This document shows positions 53,456 through 60,312 of a stretch of 64,000 nucleotides of DNA, piece after piece. Source of the DNA: Geodermatophilus bullaregiensis (GTDB taxonomy: Bacteria; Actinomycetota; Actinomycetes; Mycobacteriales; Geodermatophilaceae). The translations under genes and the position numbers were made by a program. The notes under the pieces are model-generated. The model ran no database searches. It was not told the origin of the DNA and worked only from the letters and a program-made list of their open reading frames with translations. The stretch spans positions 2,604,001-2,668,000 of the forward strand of contig NZ_JAFBCJ010000001.1 of NCBI RefSeq assembly GCF_016907675.1, written 5' to 3'. Numbering within the stretch: position 1 is the first letter of the stretch; each line of letters opens with the position of its first letter.

Positions 53456-53548
53456 TCCGGTACCCGCGCGGCATCCGCGCGGGTGTCCGGCCCACGGGGA
53501 CGCTCTCGTGGTGGCAGGCTGGGGAGCCGCTGTTCACGGGAGGTGCGG

Positions 53549-55033
53549 ATGGCAGCGAGTCCGGTTCGCCGCGTCCTGGCCGGCCGCTACGAGCTGACCG
53601 GCCTGATCGCCACCGGCGGGATGGGCCAGGTCTGGCGCGGCCGCGACGCGTTGCTCGACCGCCCGGTCGCGGTCAAGGTGCTGCGCAGCGAGTACACGGG
53701 CGACCAGACCTTCCGCACCCGCTTCCGGACCGAGGCCCAGCTCACCGGCCGGCTGCTGCACCGCAACATCGCCGCGCTCCACGACTACGGCGAGGTGGTC
53801 AGCGAGGACGGCGAGCCGTGCGCCTACCTGGTGATGGAGCTCGTCGACGGCGAGCCGCTGTCGGCACTGCTCGACCGCGAGGGGCGGCTGCCGCCGGAGC
53901 GGGTGCTCGACGTCGTGGGGCAGACCGCCGCGGCGCTGGCCGTCGCGCACGCGGCCGGGGTGGTGCACCGCGACGTCAAGCCGGGCAACGTCCTGGTCGG
54001 CCGCGACGGCGTCGTCAAGATCACCGACTTCGGCATCGCCTGGTCGGCGGCGAGCGCGCCGCTGACCCGCACCGGGCAGGTGGTGGGCACCGCCAGCTAC
54101 CTCTCGCCCGAGCAGGCCGGCGGCGACAAGGCCGGGCCCGCCAGCGACGTCTACTCGCTCGGGATGGTCGCGTGGGAGTGCCTCGCCGGCCGGCGCGCCT
54201 TCGACGGCGAGCACCCGGTGCAGGTCGCGCTGCGGCAGCTGCGCGAGGAGCCCGACCCGCTGCCGGCCGACGTGCCGGAGCCGGTGCGCGACCTGGTGGC
54301 GCGGGCGCTGGTCAAGGACCCCGCCGGCCGCTTCCCCGACGGGGCCGCGCTGCACGCCGCGGTCGAGGACGTGCGGGCCGGCCGGTCGCTGCCCGCCCTG
54401 CCCGCGCCGGCGACCACACCGCTGCCGCTGCCGGGCCCCGGCGCGCTCCCGGCCGTACCCGTCCCGGCCGCCGGCGGGTCGACCGCCGTCCCGCCGCGGC
54501 GCCGCGGGACCCGGGTCCTCGCCGGGATCGCGACGCTGGCGGCCGGGGCCGCGATCGGCGTGGGCGCGCTCCAGTTCGCCGGCACGGACGCCGGCGGTGT
54601 GCCGACCTCCGTCGCCGAGCCCTCGGCCGCCGCCGACGTGCGCTGGTCCGCCCTGGTGGGCCGCCCCGCCGACGAGGTCGAGGAGGAGCTGGTCGAGGCC
54701 GGACTGCGGGTGGCCCGGACGGCGGAGGAGACCGCCGGCGTCGCGGCCGGCCTGGTGACCGCCGTCGGCCCGACCGGGCGGCTCGACCCGGGCGACGTGG
54801 TCACCCTGACCGTCGCCGTCGCGCCGGTCACACCGCCGTCGGCGCCCTCGACCGCGGCCCCGCCGGTGTCGAGCACCGCGCCGCCGACCTCGGAGGCACC
54901 GTCGGGCGTCCCCCCCGCGCCGCAGGAGCCGACGCCCCAGACCACCTGGGACGGCAACGGGAACGGCAACGGGAACGGCAACGCCGGGGGGAACGGCAAC
55001 GGGAACGGGAACGGCCGGGGGCGCAACGGCTGA
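53549..55033 (+). CDS. Serine/threonine protein kinase with one PASTA domain (tandem paralogue)
   Basis: 494 aa from ATG 53549, GGGAGG 5 nt before. The kinase features are IATGGMGQVWRGRD, Lys43, HRDVKPGN, DFGIAW and APLTRTGQVVGTASYLSPEQ. A membrane helix (LAGIATLAAGAAIGVGAL) precedes one PASTA domain (LVGRPADEVEEELVEAGLRV) and an Asn-Gly repeat tail. It lies 93 nt after a very similar kinase, so the pair probably arose by tandem duplication. It is not part of the pknB operon. Confidence 0.93.
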   Translation: MAASPVRRVLAGRYELTGLIATGGMGQVWRGRDALLDRPVAVKVLRSEYTGDQTFRTRFRTEAQLTGRLLHRNIAALHDYGEVVSEDGEPCAYLVMELVDGEPLSALLDREGRLPPERVLDVVGQTAAALAVAHAAGVVHRDVKPGNVLVGRDGVVKITDFGIAWSAASAPLTRTGQVVGTASYLSPEQAGGDKAGPASDVYSLGMVAWECLAGRRAFDGEHPVQVALRQLREEPDPLPADVPEPVRDLVARALVKDPAGRFPDGAALHAAVEDVRAGRSLPALPAPATTPLPLPGPGALPAVPVPAAGGSTAVPPRRRGTRVLAGIATLAAGAAIGVGALQFAGTDAGGVPTSVAEPSAAADVRWSALVGRPADEVEEELVEAGLRVARTAEETAGVAAGLVTAVGPTGRLDPGDVVTLTVAVAPVTPPSAPSTAAPPVSSTAPPTSEAPSGVPPAPQEPTPQTTWDGNGNGNGNGNAGGNGNGNGNGRGRNG

Positions 55034-55073
55034 CCGCCGTCGCACCGTCCCCCGGGTGTCCCGCCCGACCGGT

Positions 55074-55114
55074 CGCCGCCGGGCCGCCGGACGGCCGTCC
55101 GGAGCCCGGCGGCG
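55074..55114. terminator. Hairpin terminator between convergent genes
   Basis: CGCCGCCGGGC (55074-55084) pairs with GCCCGGCGGCG (55104-55114); inside lies the palindrome CCGGACGGCCGTCCGG. It separates the kinase gene from the membrane protein at 55119. Confidence 0.7.
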
Positions 55115-55118
55115 GGGG

Positions 55119-55811
55119 TCAGCGCCGGCGGCCCGGCGCCAGCCAGAGCGCGACGCCCAGGGCCGCGACGGCGGCGGTGAGCAGGAAACCGCGGTCGGTG
55201 TCCGCCCGGGGCAGGACGACGAGCACCCAGAACACCGCCAGGCCGGCCAGGCCGCCCAGCGCGATCCGCTCGGCGCCGGCCGCTCCGCCCGGCACGTGCA
55301 GACGCGGCACGAAGGGCAGGGCCCCGACGAGGACGGCGAGCGTGGCGAACGCCGACCACAGCGGCACGCCGGACCACAGCGGGTCACCGCCGAAGCGCAG
55401 CGCCAGCCCGAGCTCGAGCAGCACCAGGCTCAGCCCCACGAGGCCGGCACCCGCCAGCAGCGCCCGGTCCCGGGGACTGCGCGGTGCGCGCCTCGTCGCG
55501 CCGTCGGGCCGGGGCCCGGGGTGCTGGGCGGGGGTCGCCTGCGGCGCGGGGTGGGCAGCGGCGGGCGGCGCGGGGGGAGCGCCGAACCAGGAGTCCAGCG
55601 GGCCGGTGGGCTGCGGGCCGGCCGCCTGCACGGGCGCCGGGTCCTCGACGCGCGGCTGGACCGCGGTGGTGGCGGTGCCGGGGGCCGGCGACGACGGCGG
55701 TCCGGGCCGGGGGGCGGGGTGCTGCTCGGCCGCGCCGGCCGCCGTCGCCCCGGTGGGGGCGAGGGGGATCTCCTGCGTGCGCGGGCCGGCCGGCGGGGGT
55801 GAGGCGGTCAC
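55119..55811 (-). CDS. Membrane protein with Pro-rich N-terminus, unknown function
   Basis: 230 aa from GTG 55811. The first 110 residues are Pro/Ala-rich and hydrophilic, ending in basic RRAPRSPRDR. About four membrane helices follow, including LLAGAGLVGLSLVLLELGLA and GGLAGLAVFWVLVVLPRAD. I do not recognise the family. Its place next to PASTA kinases is suggestive only. Confidence 0.75.
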   Translation of the reverse strand: MTASPPPAGPRTQEIPLAPTGATAAGAAEQHPAPRPGPPSSPAPGTATTAVQPRVEDPAPVQAAGPQPTGPLDSWFGAPPAPPAAAHPAPQATPAQHPGPRPDGATRRAPRSPRDRALLAGAGLVGLSLVLLELGLALRFGGDPLWSGVPLWSAFATLAVLVGALPFVPRLHVPGGAAGAERIALGGLAGLAVFWVLVVLPRADTDRGFLLTAAVAALGVALWLAPGRRR

Positions 55812-55960
55812 GGGTCGTTCCTCCGAGTCGGACGGGGTGGGGCCCTCGGGGAGCCGGTCCAGCCCTGCACGCTAACCGGGCTCCCCGTCCGGACCGCGGA
55901 GGTCGGCGGCGGGTCCACCCGGCCTGCCCGGTGCCCGTGGTCCCGTCCCGGCTCCTCTCG

Positions 55961-56257
55961 GGTCCCGCCGTGAGCGTGCGAGGGGCGGGGGGCAGGGCGG
56001 CCCCCCGCAGGGTCCCGCCGTGAGCGTGCGAGGGGCGGGGGGCAGGGCGGCCCCCCGCAGGGTCCCGCCGTGAGCGTGCGAGGGGCGGGGGGCAGGGCGG
56101 CCCCCCGCAGGGTCCCGCCGTGAGCGTGCGAGGGGCGGGGGGCAGGGCGGCCCCCCGCAGGGTCCCGCCGTGAGCGTGCGAGGGGCGGGGGGCAGGGCGG
56201 CCCCCTGCAGGGTCCCGCCGTGAGCGTGCGAGGGGCGGGGGGCAGGGGGTCCTTCTA
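55961..56257 (+). repeat. Head-to-tail array of a 50-bp palindromic repeat
   Basis: Five complete 50-bp units (starts at 55961, 56011, 56061, 56111, 56161) and a terminal copy (56211-56257). Each begins GGTCCCGCCGTGAGCGTGCG and continues with GGGGCGGGGGGCAGGGCGG and CCCCCCGCAG. By eye the units are identical except for one C-to-T in the fifth. The last copy ends in GGGGGTCCTTCT like the dispersed single copies. There are no spacers. The array fills the space upstream of cinA, whose GTG is 12 nt further on. Confidence 0.93.
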
Positions 56258-56268
56258 GGGTCGACCGG

Positions 56269-57552
56269 GTGGGCACGCGCGCGGGCATCGTCGTCACCGG
56301 CACCGAGGTCCTGACCGGCCGGGTCGCCGACCGCAACGGCCCCTGGCTCGCCGAGGAGCTGCGGCGGGCCGGCGTCGACGTCGGCACCGTCCTGGTGGTC
56401 GGCGACCGGCCCGAGGACGTGCGGGGGGCGCTGGAGTACCTCGCCGGCAGCGGGGTGGCGCTCGTGATCACCTCCGGCGGGCTGGGTCCCACCGCCGACG
56501 ACCTCACCGCCGCGGTGGTGGGCGAGGTGCAGGGCCGCCCCCTCGACGTCGACCCGGGGCTGGAGCAGCGGGTCGCCGCCGTCGTCGAGCGGCTGATGTC
56601 GCGCCGCGGCTGGCGGGCCGACCCGGAGGCCACCGCGGCCGGCGTCCGCAAGCAGGCGATGGTCCCCGCCGGTGCCACGGTGCTCGAGCCGGTCGGGACC
56701 GCGCCGGGCCTCGTCGTCCCGCCCGCCGAGGGGCGCACCGGACCGGTGGTCGTGGTGCTCCCCGGGCCGCCGTCGGAGCTGCAGGGCATGTGGCCGGCCG
56801 CGCTGGCCGCCGAGGCGGTGCGCGGGGTGCTGGCGGGGGCCACCGAGCTGCGCCAGGAGACGATCCGGCTCTGGGGCACGCTGGAGGCCCAGCTGGCGGC
56901 CACCCTGCGCGCGCACGAGGACGGGCTGGACGGCCTGGAGGTCACGACCTGCCTGCGCGAGGGGGAGCTGGAGATCGTCACGCGCTTCGCGCCGGACGCC
57001 CAGCCCGCCTATGACCGGCTGGCCGCCGTCCTCGCCGAGGAGTTCGCCGCCACGCTGTTCTCCACCGGGCCAACGCTCGACGACCTGGTCGCCGGGGCGC
57101 TGGAGGACCGGGGGCTGACCATCGCCACCGCCGAGTCCTGCACCGGCGGGCTGCTCGTCGCCCGGCTGATCGAGCGGCCCGGTTCCTCCGCGTGGGTCCT
57201 CGGCGGGATCACCTCCTACGCCAACTCGGCCAAGGAGCAGCTCGTCGGCGTGCCGGGGGAGGTGCTGGCCGAGTTCGGTGCGGTGAGCCCCCAGGTGGCG
57301 CTGGCGCTGGCCGAGGGCGCGCGGGCGCGGTTCGGGACCGACGTCGGGGTCGGCATCACCGGCATCGCCGGTCCGGGCGGCGGGACGCCGGACAAGCCCG
57401 TGGGCACCGTGCACCTGTGCGTCGTCGGCCCGGACGGCCGGCAGGCCCGGTCGGTGCGGTTGCACGGCTCGCGGACGGCGGTGCGCGAGCGTTCCGTCGT
57501 CCTGGCGATGCACCTGCTGCGACAGCTGCTGCTCGGCGGCCCGCCGGCGTGA
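56269..57552 (+). CDS. cinA: CinA family nicotinamide-nucleotide amidohydrolase/competence-damage protein
   Basis: 427 aa from GTG 56269, 12 nt after the repeat array. The N-terminal molybdopterin-binding-like domain has GIVVTGTEVLTGRVADRNGP, TSGGLGPTADDLTAAVVGEV and LPGPPSELQGMW. The C-terminal PncC-type amidase has the catalytic Ser290 in TAESCTGGLLVARL and GITGIAGPGGGTPDKPVGTV. It likely recycles NMN from damaged NAD by deamidation and may act on ADP-ribose. It overlaps the next gene by 4 nt (GTGA). There is no clear ribosome site; the repeat array occupies that region. Confidence 0.94.
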   Translation: MGTRAGIVVTGTEVLTGRVADRNGPWLAEELRRAGVDVGTVLVVGDRPEDVRGALEYLAGSGVALVITSGGLGPTADDLTAAVVGEVQGRPLDVDPGLEQRVAAVVERLMSRRGWRADPEATAAGVRKQAMVPAGATVLEPVGTAPGLVVPPAEGRTGPVVVVLPGPPSELQGMWPAALAAEAVRGVLAGATELRQETIRLWGTLEAQLAATLRAHEDGLDGLEVTTCLREGELEIVTRFAPDAQPAYDRLAAVLAEEFAATLFSTGPTLDDLVAGALEDRGLTIATAESCTGGLLVARLIERPGSSAWVLGGITSYANSAKEQLVGVPGEVLAEFGAVSPQVALALAEGARARFGTDVGVGITGIAGPGGGTPDKPVGTVHLCVVGPDGRQARSVRLHGSRTAVRERSVVLAMHLLRQLLLGGPPA

Positions 57553-57901
57553 GGGTCCTGACCGTGCCGGCCCGGGAGCTGACGCCGTACGGCAGCACCG
57601 GCGCCTCGCTGGTGCGCGCAGCGCTGGTCGAGCAGCCGCAGGACGGCTTCGCCGTCGACGTCGTCCGCCTGGCGCCGGGCGGCACGCTCGGCCGGCACCC
57701 CACCCGGCTCTGGCAGCTGTTCCTCGCCGTGGAGGGCAGCGGCTGGGTGGCGGGGTCCGACGGCGCCGGCGTCGGCTCGGCACGGGGCAGGCGGCGCTGT
57801 GGGAGCCGGGGGAGGAGCACGCCTCCGGCACGGACGACGGGCTGCTCGCCGTGGTGCTGCAGTGCCGGGCCCCGCTGACCGCTGCCGAGGAGGCGCCGTG
57901 A
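57549..57901 (+). pseudogene. Cupin-like protein, frameshifted
   Basis: GTG 57549 overlaps cinA by 4 nt. The reading frame is coherent through DVVRLAPGGTLGRHPTRLWQ and LFLAVEGSGWVAGSDG, then turns into Arg/Cys/Pro-rich nonsense and stops at 57878. A shift of one base near 57770-57785 restores TGQAALWEPGEEHASGTDDG, LLAVVLQCRAPL and a TGA at 57899-57901 that overlaps the next gene's GTG by 4 nt. So a frame change is likely, either real or a sequencing error. The product would be a small cupin of about 115 aa; function unknown. Confidence 0.75.
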
Positions 57902-58293
57902 CCGTCCTGACCCTGCACGCCACCGGACCGGAGGCGCCGGGCGAGGTGTGGGAGCGCTACGCCCGGCCGGCGCGGTGGCCGACGTGGGCGCCGCAGATCC
58001 TCGGGGTGCAGGTGCCCGAGCCCCGGCTGACCGCCGGGCTGCAGGGGCGGGTGCGCGGGCCGGTGGGGCTGACGCTGCCGTTCGTCGTCGAGTCGGTGGA
58101 CGAGGCGGCGCGGCGGTGGTCGTGGACGGTGTCGGCCGGACCGGTGCGTCTGCACCTCCTGCACTGGGTGACCGAGGGGCCGGACGGCGGCAGCACCACG
58201 GGGCTGCGGATCACCGGGCCGCTGCCCGTCGTGGTCGGTTACGCCCCGCTGGCCCAGCTCGCGATCGGCCGGCTGGTCCGCCCGCTGGACTAG
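57898..58293 (+). CDS. SRPBCC-family protein
   Basis: 131 aa from GTG 57898, overlapping the (frame-corrected) cupin by 4 nt. It has the SRPBCC pattern: an N-terminal strand and helix GEVWERYARPARWPTWAPQI, central strands SVDEAARRWSWTVSAGPVRL and a C-terminal helix YAPLAQLAIGRLVRPLD. A ligand-binding role is likely by fold. It ends an apparent cinA-cupin-SRPBCC operon and overlaps the tail of the GNAT remnant on the other strand by 4 nt. Confidence 0.88.
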   Translation: MTVLTLHATGPEAPGEVWERYARPARWPTWAPQILGVQVPEPRLTAGLQGRVRGPVGLTLPFVVESVDEAARRWSWTVSAGPVRLHLLHWVTEGPDGGSTTGLRITGPLPVVVGYAPLAQLAIGRLVRPLD

Positions 58294-58799
58294 CGGTCCC
58301 GCGGCAGCAGCCGCTCGTGCACGAGCACCCGGACGCCCCGCGGGGTGACGTCCTCGCGGTGGACGCGGAACCCGAGCCGGGCGGCGAGCCTCCTGCTGGG
58401 CGCGTTGCCGGGGTGGACGACCGCGGTGAGACGGTCGAGTCCGAGCCGGCCGGACGCGACGTCGAGCCAGGCCGTGGCGGCCTCGGCCGCGAGGCCCCGG
58501 CCCTGCGCGTGCCGGGCGAGGACGTAGCCGAGCTCGACCTCGTCCCACTGCGGCCACGGGTGCAGGCCGACGCGGCCGAGCAGCGCGCCCGAGGCCCGCT
58601 CCAGGACGGCGCTCTGACCCCACCCGTGCTCCTGCTAGACCGCCTCAAACCGGGCGACCTGGGCGGCGGTGCCCTCGGCGTCCAGGGCCGCCCCGCCGGT
58701 GTACCGGGCGACGTCGGGGTCCGCGTGGATGCGTGCCAGGGCCGTGGTGTGCCGCTGGACGAGGGGCTCGAGGACCAGCCGCTCGGTCTCCAGGCGCAC
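58290..58799 (-). pseudogene. GNAT acetyltransferase interrupted by an amber codon
   Basis: From GTG 58799 the frame reads VRLETERLVLEPLVQRHTTA, then VARYTGGAALDAEGTAAQVA and RFEAV, then TAG at 58635-58637, codon 55. It continues in the same frame with QEHGWGQSAVLERASGALLG, VELGYVLARHAQGRGLAAEA and NAPSRRLAARLGFRVHRE to a stop at 58290, which together form a complete GNAT acetyltransferase of about 169 aa. The stop probably replaces a Trp codon. Real inactivation or a sequencing error are the options. Confidence 0.82.
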
Positions 58800-58968
58800 G
58801 CGGGCACGGTAGTGCGGCGCCCGTGCGCTGGTCGGGGCCGGTCGTCCGGCTCCCTCCGCGACAGCCGCCGGAGATCTGTGGACACCGCTCTGAGCTGGGG
58901 ATCCACCCCGCACGGGTCCTGCGGGTCCGATAGGCTTCGAACACTTGATCGAACCGGTGGGAGGTGAC

Positions 58969-60176
58969 GTGGACGAGCTGGCCGCCGCGCTGGACGCGCT
59001 CGCCTCCGACGACCTGCCGGCGGTGTTCGGCCCGCAGCTTCTCGAGCGGCCGCGGGTCCTGCTGGCTGCGCAGAACCGGCTGGCGGCCGAGGTGGCCCGC
59101 ACGGTGCGGCAGGCCGAGCTCGCCCAGGCCGCCGAGGTGGACGGGCTCCGGAGCGTGGCCTCGTGGCTGCGCGGGCACGGGCACCTGTCCGCGGGTGAGG
59201 CGGCGCGGGTGGTGGCCGTCGGGCGGGCGCTGGAGCAGCTGCCCGCCGTGGCGGCCGCGTGCGCCGCCGGGGCGGTGACCGCCGGGCAGGTCACCGAGAT
59301 CGCGCGGATCGTGCAGCCGGATCATGCCGCCCGCGCCGCCGACCAGGGCGTCGACGTGGCCGAGGTCGACGCCGCGCTGGCGGTCGCGGCGAGCCTGCAG
59401 ACCCATCAGGAGCTGGCCGGCACGGTGCGCGGCTATCTGGACCGGCTCGATCCCGACGGGCCCGAGCCCGACCCCACCGCGGGCCGCCGGCTGGTCATCG
59501 CCGAGTACGCCGACGGGTCGATCAGCGGCCGTTTCGACCTCGACGCCGCCGGTGCGGAGAAGTTCCAGGCCGCGATCGAGCCGTTCGTGCAGGCCGACCG
59601 CCCCGCCGGCGATGACCGCACCCGCATCCAGCGGCAGGGCGACGCGCTGGTGCAGCTGGCCGACAACGCTCTCGCGTCGGGGAGCCTGCCCACCCTGCGG
59701 GCACAAGCCGCAGATCGCCGTGGTCATCGACCTGGCGGACCTGGTCGACCCCGGCACCGGACCCGGCGCCGCCCGGATGGGCTTCGGCGCCACGATCTCC
59801 GCCGCCCGGGCGCGCTGGCTGGCCTGCGACGCCACCGTCTCCCGCGTCGTGATGGGCCCCGAGGGCGTCCCGCTGGACCTGGGCCGCGAGCAGCGCCTCG
59901 CCGACCGGCCGGCCCCTCCGCAGGGGCCCGCCGCGAGCTCGCGAGTGGCGGGGGGCGGAGGGGTCCTTTCACTGGTGGTGCGACGTGCACCACCTCGTCC
60001 ACTGGCTCGACGGCGGCGAGACCAACCTGCAGAACTCCGCGCTGCTGTGCGAGCGGCACTACAGCAAGGTCCACCACGGCTTCCGCGTCGAACGACGACC
60101 CGACGGGCGATGGCGCACCTGGCGACCCGACGGCACCCAGATCCTCGTCGGCGCCGGCCTGCAACCGGCCGCTTGA
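58969..60176 (+). pseudogene. DUF222-HNH endonuclease family, broken by frameshift and repeat insertion
   Basis: GTG 58969 has GGGAGG 4 nt upstream. The first 735 bases encode a normal DUF222 domain closely related to the gene at 36508. Near 59700 the frame shifts by two missing bases relative to that paralogue (SLPTLR then HKPQIAVVIDLADLV in another frame). At about 59912-59973 the stretch that should encode the first Cys pair of the HNH motif is replaced by a dispersed palindromic repeat. The coding then resumes in a third frame with WWCDVHHLVHWLDGGETNLQ to the stop at 60176. Confidence 0.88.
59913..59973 (+). repeat. Dispersed palindromic repeat inside the DUF222 gene
   Basis: Outer arms CCCCTCCGC (59913-59921) and GCGGAGGGG (59955-59963) pair perfectly. 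Inside, CCCGCC (59927-59932) pairs with GGCGGG (59947-59952) around CGCGAGCTCGCG. The copy ends GGGGTCCTTTCACTG as at 1723. Against the intact paralogue, about 75 bp of coding sequence is replaced by about 60 bp of repeat. Confidence 0.85.
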
Positions 60177-60204
60177 TCAGCCCACCGTCCTCACAGCCGA
60201 CACT

Positions 60205-60230
60205 CGTGCCGTTCCACGTGGAACGGCACG
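60205..60230. other. 26-bp palindrome with parS-like core
   Basis: The core GTTCCACGTGGAAC (60211-60224) is flanked by CGTGCC and GGCACG, making a perfect 26-bp palindrome in the 136-bp gap between the DUF222 remnant and aidB. Identical cores are at 2106 and 39861. It is the only one of the three outside coding sequence. Confidence 0.65.
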
Positions 60231-60312
60231 GGGGCAGAGCTGCGCGCGGACGGGCACGAGGCCGGCAGCGGGTCCGGGCCAGTGGACACGGCGCCGTCGT
60301 ACGGTGCGCGGC

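Noticed and set aside
55961-56257. CRISPR array
   Set aside because: Units follow each other directly with no spacers, and there are no cas genes.
55384-58623. A 1079-codon minus-strand frame including repeated Arg-Asp-Pro-Ala peptides from the repeat array
   Set aside because: The 50-bp unit is not a multiple of three, so the peptide changes frame each unit; the rest is shadow of cinA.
60177-60312. DUF222 gene and aidB as one long 998-codon protein
   Set aside because: The shared frame runs through the frameshifted DUF222 region and the intergenic palindrome only because stops are rare; domain content shows two genes.
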